This document shows positions 13,230 to 26,160 of a DNA stretch of 64,000 bases, piece after piece (the first letter of the stretch is position 1; each line of letters starts with the position of its first letter). The DNA lies in assembly GCA_037039925.1 (NCBI GenBank), contig JAXRKP010000937.1, positions 1-64,000 on the forward strand, in the 5' to 3' direction. The position numbers and the translations under genes were made by a program. The notes under the pieces are model-generated. The model was given only the letters and a program-made list of their open reading frames with translations. It made no database searches and was not told the origin of the DNA. The DNA is from Doris montereyensis. Taxonomy: Eukaryota; Mollusca; Gastropoda; Nudibranchia; Dorididae.

Positions 13230-13770
13230 CTGTAGGGAGAAGTGAGTTAAAACTTTGTGAGTAAATAGGTTGGTTTGTTGATTTTAGATAAGTGAGGTAT
13301 AACTTTGTGAGTAAATAGGTTGGTTTGTTGATTTTAGATGAGGTATAACGTTGTGAGTAAATAGGTTGGTTTGTTGATTTTAGATGAGGTATAACGTTGT
13401 GAGTAAATAGGTTGGTTTGTTGATTTTAGATGAGGTATAACGTTGTGAGTAAATAGGTTGGTTTGTTGATTTTAGATAAGTGAGGTATAACGTTGTGAGT
13501 AAATAGGTTGGTTTGTTGATTTTAGATAAGTGAGGTATACCTTTGTGAGTAAATAGGTTGGTTTGTTGATTTTAGATAAGAGAGTTATAACGTTGTGAGT
13601 AAATAGGTTGGTTTGTTGATTTTAGATGAGGTATAACGTTGTGAGTAAATAGGTTGGTTTGTTGATTTTAGATAAGTGAGGTATAACTTTGTGAGTAAAT
13701 AGGTTGGTTTGCTGGTTTTAGATAAGAGAGTTATACCTTTGTGGAGGAACAGTGGGTTTCCTGATCGTAA
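13230..13770. repeat. 46-50 bp minisatellite, about 11 copies
   Basis: Unit GTGAGTAAATAGGTTGGTTT plus GTTGATTTTAGAT(AAGT)GAGGTATAAC. Two length forms, with or without AAGT, alternate. Confidence 0.95.
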
Positions 13771-14590
13771 TGAGATGAGTTATAACTTTGTGAGTAAACA
13801 GATGGTTTACTGAAACCTGGGCGATTGATGTGTCGTAATTTGCGAGTTGTTGTAGGTGAAAATTAACCCGTGTTTGCAGTTAGAACCCAGTGAGGGATAG
13901 TTCAAATGTGAACATCCAGTCCCATGTAGCTGCATGGACAAAAACTATCAGGAGAGTGACAAAATCCCGCCAGGTAAGTAACTGATTTAGGAAACTGTTG
14001 TACAGTTTTCCCTAAACGGTCCTACTGGCGTAACCTCGACTTTTCTTGTCTGTGGTGTAGTTCATGTGTAAACATCCACTTCCTTGTTAGCTGCATGGAT
14101 GGTCAGTGTCGGGTGCATTGACAAAACTTTTAGGGGAGTGAAAAAAAATCCCACCTCGCAATTAACGGACTTAAGAATACTGGCGCACAGTCTCCGCTAA
14201 GCTGTTCTACCGGCGTAACCCCGTCTTTTCTTTTTTTTAATGAACTGAAAATGATGTTGTACAGCACTTCTGACCTATTCGAAGGGGTTGTGCAGGGCAT
14301 GTGAGGTAGGGTTATATCGAAAGAGAGTGTGATACGGCTACCCAGTAGATAGAGATGGGTCAACGGAGAGGCGCCCTTTCTTAATGGGTTGTGATGTAAT
14401 AACTCATCTTTTGTCACCGTTTAGAGATACAGATATTATTAATTGATTCGCATGCATTGTGAAATGTTGACTACCAGTTGATGGAAATGTCAGATTAAGG
14501 GAAAAGATCACAATTAAAAGCAGAGCCACACAATCCAATCTTGCCTGTGTTTGCCTTTCCACTCGTTTGTCTACTTCTCGTGTCCCAGTT
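13771..14590. other. intronic; diverged ~145-bp tandem duplication
   Basis: Segments beginning near 13915 and 14060 share AACATCCA, TAGCTGCATGGA, GGAGTGA, AATCCC and GGCGTAACC in the same order, so an old duplication is visible. No gene was recognised. Confidence 0.55.
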
Positions 14591-14599
14591 CACAAAATA

Positions 14600-15800
14600 A
14601 TTGGGTGGCGTTGTTGAAAACGTATATTTTGTGGCATCCAGCATATTCTATATGGTGGCGTTGTTGAAAACTTGTATTTTGTGGCGTTGTTAAAACTTTG
14701 TATTTTTGTTGTGGAAAACTTGTATTTTGTGGTGTTGTTGAAAAGTTGTATTTTGTATGCTATTTGTTGAAAACTTATATTTTGTGGCTTTGTTGAAAAC
14801 TTGTATTTTGTGGCTTTGTTGAAAACTTGTATTTTGTGGTGTTGTTGAAAACTTGTATTTTGTGGCATTGTTGAAAACTTATACTTCGTGTGGTGTTGAA
14901 AACTCGTATTTTGTGGCATTGTTGAAAACTTGTATTTCGTGGTGGTGTTGAAAACTTGTATTTTGTGGCATTGTTGAAAACTTATATTTCGTGTGGTGTT
15001 GAAGACTTGTATTTTGTGGCATTGTTGAAAACTTGTATTTCGTGTGGTGTTGAAAACTTGTATTTTGTGGTGGTGTTGAAAACTTGTATTTTGTGGCGTT
15101 GTTGAAAACTTGTATTTCGTGTGGTGTTGTTGAAAAATGGCGTTGTTGAAAGCTTGTATATTGTGGTGGTGTTGAAAACCTGTATTTTGTGGTGGTGTTG
15201 AAAACTTGTATTTTGGAAAACTTGTATTTTATGGCGTTGTTGAAAACCTGTATTTTTGTGGTGGTGTTGAAAACCTGTATTTTTGTGGTGTTGAAAACTT
15301 GTATTTTGTGGTGGTGTTGAAAACTTGTATTTTATGGTGTTGTGGAAAACTTGTATTTTATGGGTTGTTGAAAACCTGTATTTTTGTGGTGGTGTTGAAA
15401 ACCTGTATTTTGTGGTGGTGTTGAAAACTTGTATTTTGTGGTGGTGTTGAAAACTTGTATATTTTTGGTGTTGTTGAAAACTTGTTTTTGTGGTGGTGGT
15501 GAAAAAAACTTGTATTTTGTGGTGGTGTTGAAAACTTGTATTTTTGTGGTGTTGAAAACTTGTATATTGTGGTGGTGTTGAAAAACTTGTATATTGTGGT
15601 GTTGTTGAAAACTTGTATTTTGTGTATTTTGTGGTGTTGAAAACTTGTATATTGTGGTGGTGTTGAAAACTTGTATATTGTGGTGGTGTTGAAAACTTAA
15701 CGTTGTTGAAAACTTGTATTTTGTGATGGTGTTGAAAACTTGTATTTTGTGGCTATTGAAAATGACTTGATGGTGTTGAAAAGTATTTTGTGTTCCTTGT
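14600..15800. repeat. 24-26 bp minisatellite, about 48 copies
   Basis: Unit GTTGAAAACTTGTATTTTGT plus a variable GGTGGT or GGCGTT segment. Confidence 0.95.
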
Positions 15801-15879
15801 TGTTAGTACGTTCACGTTTGTAATATCATCTTGAAATATTAGAATTTGTCAGGATACTATGGTTTTGGTACTGCGACTA

Positions 15880-16165
15880 TGGTCGTTCAGTAAGTACCTT
15901 GGGAAGATATTTTGAGGTATTTGATTTTGATAAGATACCATTTTTTTTTGGTATTGCTTAATTAGGTCGTTCAGTAAGTACCTTGGGAAGATATTTTGAG
16001 GTATTTGATTTTGATAAGATACTATTTGTTTTTGGTATTGCGACTAGGTCATTCAGTAAATATCTTGAGATGATATTTTGAGGTATTTGATTTTGATAAG
16101 ATACTATTTTTTTTTGGTATTGCGACTAGGGTCATTCAGTAAGTATCTTGAGAGGGTGTTTTGAG
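15880..16165. repeat. 81-84 bp repeat, about 4 copies
   Basis: Units start at GTCGTTCAGTAAGTACCTTG (about 15882, 15966) and GTCATTCAGTAA (about 16047, 16131) and share TTTTGAGGTATTTGATTTTG. Confidence 0.93.
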
Positions 16166-16550
16166 GTATTGATAGGATAGGTGGAGACGTCTCCCCCTTT
16201 CTGTCCATATTGTGGCAAAAGCCCTGTGTTACACCTGGCACAGTTGAAATTGCACTTGGCATTGTCATAGTGATTTTGGCTGCAACAGCGAGAACGAATC
16301 ACTGGGCATTGGTCAGTGAGAGTGTGATTTCTATTTATATCTATCTCTCTATCTATATTTTCTCTACCTATTTCTATATTTCTCTATCTCTCTCTCTCTT
16401 CTTCCTTTTATTTATCTTTAAACCACGATTCAGCTAACACTTGGCGTTGTTCTTCTCTATTTCTATTATTTCTTACTCTTACTCTGTCCTTTTTCTTTCC
16501 TTCCTTTCTCCCGTTCTCTCTTCTTCTTTATTTTTAAACCACGAACAAAC
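16166..16550. other. intronic, no gene recognised
   Basis: Unique sequence followed by pyrimidine-rich TCTATCTCTC and TTTCTTTCC stretches. Confidence 0.5.
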
Positions 16551-16663
16551 AACATATATATATATATCTATATATATATATATATATATACTATATATAT
16601 ATATTTATATATATATATCTATATATCTATCTATATATATATATATATATATATATCTATATA

Positions 16664-16755
<92 letters not shown>

Positions 16756-16875
16756 TATATATACACAGTGCATTGACATTAAATATTTAGAGTAAATTGA
16801 CACTATATATAGTTCATTGACACTAGATATATAGAGCACATTGACACTAGATATAGAGTACATTGACACTTTATA
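16551..16875. repeat. (TA)n block flanked by GATATA minisatellite
   Basis: TA dinucleotides with a few C interruptions from about 16553 to 16755, then about five copies of the CATTGACACTAGATATA monomer also present at 9490 and 11736. Confidence 0.94.
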
Positions 16876-16997
16876 TGCTTAAAAAAGGGAAACAAAATAA
16901 ATAGGCAAGCAAAATAAAAACCTGTAGACAACAAACCTTACCAAAAAAAAAAGAGAGCTCAAACAAAACCCCCAAACAAACAAACACATCCACTGAC

Positions 16998-17062
16998 CTC
17001 CGGCAGCAGTGATGAGCAGTGTGAGGGCATTAGCCGACACAGATTTTTGCATGGGCATTTTA
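16998..17062 (-). CDS. MAST: MAST short exon: KSVSANALTLLI linker motif
   Basis: Acceptor CTGACAG at the upstream side, then KMPMQKSVSANALTLLITAA and donor GTCAGTG. The family motif is KSASVSALSLIITA, just before the PDZ. Both borders are clear. Neighbouring phases (1 in, 1 out) demand a length divisible by three, but the exon is 65 nt. One A missing in the TAAAATG run at its start would explain this. Confidence 0.85.
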
Positions 17063-17574
17063 CTGTCAGCTGGTCTCACTTTTGTTGTCTCCCTTTTCTT
17101 TGCTTCCTTCTCCCTTCATCCACTGGAGATAACTCTGGCAAGGCATAAATATAAAATAACTTTAGTTGAAGTCAAAGAAAATACCGTAAGTCTAAAAAAT
17201 GATGTAGCATGTCATAATATATCTGTTTTAATTGGAAGTTCAATTAATCAAATACAGCGCAACCCGCAAGAAATCAACTCGCTTTGTAATCAATTTTCCG
17301 TTGTGATCAACTCCTGCCACCGGCCCTGTATTTTTCCTTATAATTTCATTGTATATCAACCTTGATTACATCAACTACTTTTAAACTAGAACCTGCTTAA
17401 AATCAACTCCGAAAGCTAAATCACACGGTCATGAAGAAGCTCCATTGTTAAAAAATAAAAATGCATTTTACATCCAGAGCCTGTAGGCTAGAGGGATGTA
17501 GACTAGCACATGCCCATATATGGCATATCATTTTTATAATACATGTAATAGAGCGTATTGGTATCATTGGCTAC
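17063..17574. other. intron, no gene recognised
   Basis: AT-rich unique intronic DNA between the KSVSAN exon and the 18-bp array. No repeat or coding signal was seen. Confidence 0.55.
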
Positions 17575-19025
17575 GGAGTACTGCTGTTCTTTCTCTGTGT
17601 GGTGTTCTTTCTCTGTGTGGTGTTTGTTCTCTGTGTGGTGTTCTTTCTCTGTGTGCTGTTCTTTCCCTGTGTGGTGTTTTTTCTCTGTGTGGTGTTCTTT
17701 CTCTGTGTGGTGTTTTTTCTCTCTGTGTGGTGTTTGTTTTTTCTGTGTGGTGTTTTTCTCTGTGTGGTGTTTGTTTTTTCTCTGTGTGGTGTTCTTTCTC
17801 TGTGTGGTGTTTTTTCTCTCTGTGTGGTGTTTGTTTTTTCTGTGTGGTGTTTTTTCTCTGTGTGGTGTTTTTTCTCTGTGTGGTGTTCTTTCTCTGGGTG
17901 GTGTTTTTTTTTTTCTGTGTAGTGTTTTTTCTGTGAGGTGTTTTTTCTCTGTGTGGTTTTCTTTCTCTGTGTGGTGTTCTTTCTCTGTGTGGTGTTCTTT
18001 CTCTGTGTGCTGTTTTTTTCTCTGTGTGGTGTTCTTTCTCTGTGTGCTGTTTTTTCTCTGTGTGGTGTTTTTCTGGGTGTACTATTCTTTTTGTGTGTTG
18101 TTCATTCTGTGTGTGTTGCTCTTTCTGTGTGTGATGTTGTTTCTGTGCATGTTGTTCTTTTTGTGTGTGATGTTCTTTCTGTGTATGTTGTTCTTTCTGT
18201 GTGTGTTGTTCTTTTTGTGTGTGTGTGTTGTTCTTTCTGTGTGTACTGTTCTTTCTGTGTGTACTGTTCTTTCTGTGGGTGGTGTTCTTTCTGTGGGTGG
18301 TGTTCTTTCTATGTGTGATGTTCATTCTGTGGGTGGTGTTCTTTCTATGTGTGATGTTCATTCTGTGGGTGGTGTTCTTTCTATGTGTGATGTTCTTTCT
18401 GTGGGTGGTGTTCTTTCTATGTGTGATGTTCATTCTGTGGGTGGTGTTCTTTCTATGTGTGATGTTCATTCTGTGGGTGGTGTTCTTTCTATGTGTGATG
18501 TTCATTCTGTGGGTGGTGTTCTTTCTATGTGTGATGTTCATTCTGTGGGTGGTGTTCATTCTATGTGTGATGTTCATTCTGTGGTGGTGTTCTTTCTATG
18601 TGTGATGTTCATTCTGTGGGTGCTGTTCATTCTATGTGTGATGTTCATTCTGTGGGTGGTGTTCTTTCTATGTGTGATGTTCATTCTGTGGGTGGTGTTC
18701 TTTCTATGTGTGATGTTCATTCTGTGGGTGGTGTTCTTTCTATGTGTGATGTTCATTCTGTGGGTGGTGTTCATTCTATGTGTGATGTTCATTCTGTGGG
18801 TGGTGTTCTTTCTATGTGTGATGTTCATTCTGTGGGTGGTGTTCTTTCTATGTGTGATGTTCATTCTGTGGGTGGTGTTCTTTCTATGTGTGGTGTTCAT
18901 TCTGTGGGTGGTGTTCTTTCTATGTGTGGTGTTCATTCTGTGGGTGGTGTTCTTTCTATGTGTGGTGTTCATTCTGTGGGTGGTGTTCTTTCTATGTGTG
19001 ATGTTCATTCTGTGGGTGCTGTGTG
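17575..19025. repeat. 18-bp minisatellite with 36-bp higher-order form
   Basis: The left half repeats CTGTGTGGTGTTCTTT. The right half (from about 18300) is a regular 36-bp unit alternating GGGTGGTGTTCTTTCTATGT and GTGATGTTCATTCTGT. The period is a multiple of three and the unit has no stops, so a 523-residue plus-strand ORF and 337/264-residue minus-strand ORFs appear; none is a gene. The array starts about 13 bp inside the intron from the donor of the exon at 19038. Confidence 0.96.
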
Positions 19026-19037
19026 CCGAAGACTCAC

Positions 19038-19192
19038 CTTTGGGACTCGGTGGTTTGTCTTCCTCTGATGAAATGGCGAATTTGGGAATGATGTTTTTGT
19101 TTGGCAGCTTGTTGGATCGTGGAACTTGAGGTGAGTTGCAGGAGTCGCTGTCAGTCTGTGACGAGTCTGAAATGCTCATGGTGTCACTTATT
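19038..19192 (-). CDS. MAST: MAST exon: Ser-rich linker, IPKFAISSEEDK motif
   Basis: Acceptor CCCACAG, then RISDTMSISDSSQTDSDS, NKNIIPKFAISSEEDKPPSP and donor GTGAGTC. The pieces RISDT.SISDSSQT and MPKFAFSSEDE are characteristic of MAST proteins between kinase and PDZ. Length 155 nt fits the phases of both neighbours (1 nt in, 1 nt out), so this exon is intact. Confidence 0.93.
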
Positions 19193-19254
19193 CTGTGGGA
19201 GCTGCAAAGGACATAAAGAAATATTGGAAATTCAAAGCTGTAATAAATTGACAA

Positions 19255-19282
19255 TAAATTGATAATAATAATAATAATGATG

Positions 19283-19339
<57 letters not shown>

Positions 19340-19400
19340 TAATTAATTTCTATAGCGTCCACTCCCATCTTACGACAGTTCTAGGCGCATACATACACAC
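19255..19400 (-). repeat. (ATT)n tract with possible LINE 3' tail
   Basis: About 25 ATA/AAT trinucleotides on the plus strand next to TTTCTATAGCGTCCACTCC and TTCTAGGCGCATAC, a phrase resembling the 3' end of some invertebrate LINEs whose tail is an ATT microsatellite. The microsatellite is certain; the LINE origin is a weak inference. Confidence 0.5.
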
Positions 19401-19724
19401 ATAGTAAAAAACATGAGCAATTGTACATACAAAATAAATAAATAAGGAAATAATAAAAAAATTAAAAATCAATCAATAAATATATAAATAAATAAGTAAA
19501 TAAAAAAAATGAAAAGAGAAATTTCCCCGTTTCCCGTCAAAAGATTATCAGAAGATTGTTCAATGACCTTCAACTTCACACATTTTGATTTACTTTAAAA
19601 ACACTAAACCTGCGCTTGCATTCAATGCAACTTCCAGAACAAGCAGCGTGTCAAGTGAGAAAGCCACCTTCAAGGTCATGTCACCGGATATGTTAAATCG
19701 AAAACTGAAACAGCTCAGTCTCAC

Positions 19725-19943
19725 CTGTCATGAATGTGGATCGACTCATCGTCCGTTTTCTGCCCCTTGTCACTGGTGTGACTGTCAGTCGTCGGAGAGC
19801 ACGCTGTCTTTGCGTCTGATCATCTCTAGGGACGCGTCTGATCCTTCTGACTGGTTAGAGTCTTTGCGCTCTAGTGCCCGTCTTTCCAAGACACGAGCTC
19901 TGAAGTCATCGGCACTGGAATGCCGCCTTCTCTCCCGCAATTC
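19725..19943 (-). CDS. MAST: MAST exon: RRHSSADDF linker segment
   Basis: Acceptor TTAACAG, then ELRERRRHSSADDFRARVLE, RRALERKDSNQSEGSDASLE and MIRRKDSVLSDD. One base later in another frame comes DSHTSDKGQKTDDESIHIHD, then donor GTGAGAC. Length is 219 nt where 3n+2 is needed, so one base is in excess, near 19776 at GACGACTGACAGT. The segment is charged and Ser-rich with likely phosphorylation sites (RRHS, RRKDS). Placement between neighbours fits phase 0 in and 2 out. Confidence 0.85.
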
Positions 19944-20149
19944 CTGTTAAGAAAAAGTGTCAACAACAATGTTACACTACTGCATTAGAAAACTCTTGCT
20001 GTTAGCCCTTGGCATGCGCCAATTACAAAAGCAAAACTAGTCAAATCTTGACTTGTTTTGTATTTATAGCTAATAACAATTTGAAGGTAAGGATGTAGTT
20101 TTGATACAAAGGCAACAATATGCTATGGAGTTGTAGTGTGAAAATTGAA

Positions 20150-21245
20150 ACTGTTACTGGAATTTGCAATTGAGTTATAGTGTGCAAACTCAAAATGTTG
20201 CTGGAATATGCAATGGAGTTGTAGTGCGCAAACTCAAAATGTTGCTGGAATTTGCAATTGAGTTATAGTGTGCAAACTCAAAATATTGCTGGAATATGCA
20301 ATGGAGTTGTAGTGTGCAAACTGAAAATGTTGCTGGAATATGCAATGGAGTTATATGGTGCAAACTCAAAATGTTGCTGGAACGCAATGGAGTTGTAGTG
20401 TGTAAACTCAAAATGTTGCTGGAATATGCAATGGAGTTATATGGTGCAAACTCAAAATGTTGCTGAAATATGCAATGCAGTGTGCAAACCCAAAGTATTG
20501 CTGGAATATGCAATGGGGTTATAGTGTGCAAACCAAAATGTTGCTGGAATATGCAATTGAGTAACTCAAATGTTGTTGGAATATGCAATTGAGTAACTCA
20601 AAATGTTGCTGGAATATGCAATTGAGTAACTCAAAATGTTGCTGGAATATGCAATTGAGTAACTCAAAATGTTGCTGAATATGCAATGTAGTGTGCAAAC
20701 TCATAATATTGCTGGAATATGCAATGTAGTGTGCAAACTCAAAATGTTGCTGGAATATGCAATGTAGTGTGCAAACTCAAAATGTTGCTGGAATATGCAA
20801 TGTAGTGTGCAAACTCATAATATTGCTGGAATATGCAATGTAGTGTGCAAACTCATAATATTGCTGGAATATGCAATGTAGTGTGCAAACTCATAATATT
20901 GCTGGAATATGCAATGGGGTTATAGTGTGCGACACCTCAAAATGTAGCTACAATTTGCAATGTAGTTATCGTGTGCAAACTCAAATGTTGCTGGAATATG
21001 CAATGTAGTTATCGTGTGCAAACTCAAATGTTGCTGGAATATGCAATGTAGTTATCGTGTGCAAACTCAAATGTTGCTGGAATATGCAATGTAGTTATCA
21101 TGTGCAAACTCAAATGTTGCTGGAATATGCAATGTAGTTATCGTGTGCAAACTCAAATGTTGCTGGAATATGCAATGTAGTTATAGTGGGCAAACTCAAA
21201 ATGTTGCTGGAATATGCAACTTAGTGTGCAATTCAAAACAAAACA
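20150..21245. repeat. 37-46 bp minisatellite, about 26 copies
   Basis: Unit AAAATGTTGCTGGAATATGC plus AATGGAGTTATAGTGTGCAAACTC, with internal deletions giving three length classes. Confidence 0.95.
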
Positions 21246-21539
21246 CTGTTGGAGTGGAAATAGTGCAACAGTGTCAGAAATAATAGCATAAGATGACCTA
21301 CTGGCTGAAAGTGCCTTCATCAATGAGCATCAACATCATGTTGTCACCATATGATCAACTTGTAAGTAAATGGATCAAGTCATAGAACTACGCGATTTAA
21401 AGAGTGGTTCAATGAGTAACTGAATGTGCAATCGAATGAGTGATTGAATGAGTCATTGAGTAAGTGACTGAATGAATGAGTGAGTGAGTGAGTGAGTGAA
21501 TGATTGAATGAATGATTTAATGAGTGAGTGACTGATGTA

Positions 21540-24330
21540 TGTCAGTAACCTACATTATATAACGTCTAGGCTTAAAAGGTAGATAAACATTATGTAATCT
21601 GAATTGAGATACACATGTCAGTGACCTACACTACAAAAGGTGTAGGCTTTAAAGGTAGATTTACATTATGTAATCTGATATAGTGATATGTATGTCAGTG
21701 ACATTAATTACATAAGGTCTAGGCTGTAAAGGTAGATTTACATTATGAAATCTGATATAGTGATATGTATGTCAGTGACGTACACTAACGTAAGGTCTAG
21801 GCTTTAAAGGTAGATTTACATTATGAAATCTGATATAGTGATATGTATGTCAGTGACCTACACTATATTAGGTCTAGGCTTTAAAGGTAGATTTACATTA
21901 TGTAATCTGATATAGTGATATGTATGTCAGTGACCTACACTATATTAGGTCTAGGCTTTAAAGGTAGATTTACATTATGTAATCTGATATAGTGATATGT
22001 ATGTCAGTGACCTACACTATATTAGGTCTAGGCTTTAAAGGTAGATTTACATTATGTAATCTGATATAGTGATATGTATGTCAGTAACCTACACTACAAA
22101 AGGTCTAGACTTTAAAGCTAGATTCACATTATGTAATCTGATATAGTGATATGTATGTCAGTGACCTACACTATATCATGTCTAGGCTTTAAAGGTAGAT
22201 TTACATTATGTAATCTGTTATAGTGATATGTATGTCAGTGACTTACACTATATCAGGCCTAGGCTTTAAAGGTAGATTCACATTATGTAATCTGTTATAG
22301 TGATATGTATGTCAGTAACCTACACTACATAAAGCCTAGACTTCAAAGATAGATTCATATTATGTAATCGGATATAGTGATAAACATGTCAGTTATCTAC
22401 ATTATATCAGGTCTAGACTTTAAAGGTAGATTCACATTATATAATCTGATATAATGATATGTATGTCAGTAACCTACATTACGTAAAAATCTAGGTTGTA
22501 GAGGTAGACTTATATTATGTAATCGGATATAGTAATATGTATGTCAGTGATCTACACTACATAAGGTCGAGGCTTAAAGGTAGATTTACATTATGTAATC
22601 TGATATTGTGATATGTATGTCAGTGATCTACACTACATAAGGTCGAGGCTTAAAGGTAGATTTACATTATGTAATCTGATATAGTGATATGTATGTCAGT
22701 GACCTACACTATATCATGTCTAGGCTTTAAAGGTAGATTTACATTATGTAATCTGTTATAGTGATATGTATGTCAGTGACTTACACTATATCAGGCCTAG
22801 GCTTTAAAGGTAGATTCACATTATGTAATCTGATATAGTGATATACATGTCAGTATTGTCAGTGATCTACACTATATCAGGTCTAGGGCTTTAAAGGTAG
22901 ATTCACATTATGTAATCTGATATAGTGATACACATGTCAGTGACCTACACTGCATAAGGTCTAGGCTTTAAAGGTAGATTCACATTATGTAATCTTATAT
23001 AGTGATATGTATATCAGTGGCCTGCACTGCACAAGGTCTAGGCTTTAAAGGTAGATTTACATTATGTAATCTGATATATAGTCATATGTATGTCAGTGGC
23101 CTGCACTGCACAAGGTCTAGGCTTTAAAGGTAGATTCACATTATGTAATCTGATATAGTGATATACATGTCAGTATTGTCAGTGATCTACACTATATCAG
23201 GTCTAGGCTTTAAAGGTAGATTTACATTATGTAATCTGATATAGTGATACACATGTCAGTGACCTACACTGCATAAGGTCAGTTTTTAAAGGTAGATTCA
23301 CATTATGTAATCTTATATAGTGATATGTATATCAGTGGCCTGCACTGCACAAGGTCTAGGCTTTAAAGGTAGATTTACATTATGTAATCTGATATAGTCA
23401 TATGTATATCAGTGGCCTGCACTGCACAAAGGTCTAGGCTTTAAAGGTAGATTTACATTATGTAATCTTATATAGTGATATGTATGTCAGTGGCCTACAC
23501 TGCACAAGGTCTGGGCTTTAAAGGTAGATTTACATTATGTAATCTGATATAGTCATATATGTATGTCAATGGTCTGCACTGCATAATGTATAGGCTTTAA
23601 AGGTAGATCCACATTAGGTTATTTTGATATAGTCATATGTATGTCAGTGATCTACACAACATAAAGGTCTAGGCCTTAAAGGTAGATTTACATTATGTAA
23701 TCTGACATATTGATATGTATGTAAGTGACCTACACTACAAATGGTCTAGGCTTTAAAGGTATATTTACATTATGTAATCTGATATAGTGATATGCATGTC
23801 AGTGATCTACACAACATAAAGTCTAGGCTTTAAAGGTATATTTACATTATCTAATCTGATATAGTGATATGTATGTCAGTGATCTACACAACATAAAGTC
23901 TAGGCTTTAAAGGTATATTTACATTATGTAATCTGATACAGTGATATGTATGTCAGTGATCTACACAACATAAAGTCTAGGCTTTAAAGGTATATTTACA
24001 TTATCTAATCTGATATAGTGATATGTATGTCAGTGATCTACACAACATAAAGTCTAGGCTGTAAAGGTATATTTATATTATCTAATCTGATACAGTGATA
24101 TGTATGTCAGTGGCCTACACTCCACAAGGTATAGGCTTTAAAGGTATATTCACATTATGTAATCTGATATAGTGATATGTATGTCAGTCATCTACACTAC
24201 ATAAGGTCTAGGCTGTAAAGGTAGATCTACAAGATGTAATCTGATATAGTGATATGTATGTCAGTGATCTACACTACATAATGTCTAGACTTTAAAGGTA
24301 GATTTACATGATGTAATATGATATAGTGAA
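21540..24330. repeat. ~79-bp satellite-like array, about 35 copies
   Basis: Unit contains TGATATAGTGATATGTATGT, CAGTGACCTACACTA, GGTCTAGGCTTTAAAGGTAG and ATTTACATTATGTAATC. Variant blocks recur in groups (for example the CACATGTCAGTATTGTCAGTG form at about 22850 and 23165), which indicates multi-unit duplications. Confidence 0.96.
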
Positions 24331-25139
24331 ATGCTACTTTACAGAAGGAAGGAAGGAAGAAAGAATGGAAGGAAGGAAAGAAAGAAGCAAAGAGGGAAGA
24401 CATACATTTATAGCGGGTAATAGATAGCTAGTTACATAGACAGGAAAATAAATGCAAGGGGACGACATGTTATGGGTACATGACAAAAGAGAGTGTAACA
24501 TAGCGGAAATATCCATTTATGCCGTTAATTGGAAATAAACATCTATCTAACTAATTTGTTTGAGATGAGCACATACTACAAGAAGGAAAAATAATCCTGA
24601 TTCTACATTGAGTCGCATGAAATTGAAAAAGGTTATATTGGCATTTTTAAAAACTTTTGAGATAGAACCCTCTACAGGCCATAACTAGACACAGCCCAAA
24701 ACTGCACATAGAACCTTTTATTCTGGTGCTCCGAAAAGTTAAAAAAACAAACCCAACAACAAAGACACAAAGCTTCATCTACTTTTGTGTTTCAATTTTG
24801 TTGTTCCATTAACGATGAAATTGGAGGATAAAAAAATTGAGAGTGATTTATATCTACTAGGGTACCTGACAGAAGGTTTTGGAAAAGGACGAAGGCCTAG
24901 GTGCCTATAGGAAATACGTGCTTTTGTAAATTCCACAGCTTATGACAACAGTACAATGAGTGAACAAAACACAGAGAAATCTGGACTTTGAAAAGGAACA
25001 AATTGGATTGAGAATCGACTTAAAAGATTCTTTCCAGATGTCAGGTTTTGATCTACTGGCATCAGAAGAGATGTACAACAACAGTAACGTTAATACATTA
25101 TGTGAGGGGAAAGGAGGGCGCGATATAAACATTTAAGTT
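24331..25139. other. intronic, no gene recognised
   Basis: A short GGAA-type purine microsatellite near 24340-24390, then unique AT-rich sequence without recognised features. Confidence 0.5.
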
Positions 25140-26160
25140 ATTTAGCAATTCATGGAGATGTGGAAGATGTTGGGGTTTTAAACGTTTAATTATTTAGCAA
25201 TTCATGGAGATGAAGATGACAGTGGATTTTTAAACACTTAAGTTCCTAAGCGATTTGTGGAAATGAAGAAGACAGTGGGTTTCTAAACACTTAAGTTCCT
25301 AAGCGATTTGTGGAAATGAAGAAGACAGTGGGCTTTTAAACACTTAAGTTCCTAAGTGATTTGTGGAAATGAAGAAGACAGTGGGTTTCTAAACACTTAA
25401 GTTCCTAAGTGCTTTGTGGAAATGAAGAAGACAGTGGGCTTTTAAACACTTAAGTTCCTAAGTGATTTGTGGAAATGAAGAAGACAGTGGGTTTTAAACA
25501 CTTAAGTTCCTAAGTGACTTGTGGAAATGAAGAAGACAGTGGGTATTAAACACTTAAGTTCCTAAGTGACTTTTGGAAATGAAAAAGACAGTGGGCTTTT
25601 AAACACTTAAGTTCCTAAGCGATTTGTGGAAATGAAGAAGACAGTGGGCTTTTAAACACTTAAGTTCCTAAGCGATTTGTGGAAATGAAGAAGACAGTGG
25701 GCTTTTAAACACTTAAGTTCCTAAGCGATTTGTGGAAATGAAGAAGACAGTGGGCTTTTAAACACTTAAGTTCCTAAGTGATTTGTGGAAATGAAGAAGA
25801 CAGTGGGCTTTTCAACGCTTAAGTTCCTAAGCGATTTGTGGAAATGAAGAAGACAGTGGGCTTTTAAATACTTACGTTCCTAAGTGATTTTGTGGAAATC
25901 AGGAAGACATTGAGTTTTTAAACAATTAAGTTTCTAAGCGATTTGTGGAAATGAAGAAGACATTGAGTTTTTAAACACTTAAGTTCCTAAGCGATTTGTA
26001 GAAATGAAGAAGACAGTGGGTTTTTAAATGCTTAAGTTCCTAAGCGATTTGTAGAAATGAAGAAGACAGTGGGTTTTAAACACTTAAGTTCCTAAGCGAT
26101 TTGTAGAAATCAGGAAGACATTGAGTTTTTAAACACTAAAGATTTTGAGCAATTTGTGAA
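25140..26160. repeat. 53-bp minisatellite, about 19 copies
   Basis: Unit GGAAATGAAGAAGACAGTGG plus TTTTAAACACTTAAGTTCCTAAG-type sequence and CGATTTGT. Copies decay towards both ends. Confidence 0.95.

Noticed and set aside
16201..16300. Zinc-finger-like CPYCGKSP...H...H peptide
   Set aside because: The Cys/His spacing does not fit a C2H2 finger and the frame closes at once; likely chance.
17558..19129. 523-residue plus-strand ORF and overlapping 337/264-residue minus-strand ORFs
   Set aside because: They exist because an 18/36-bp unit without stop codons is a multiple of three. Several frames on both strands are open at once, and part overlaps a real minus-strand MAST exon.
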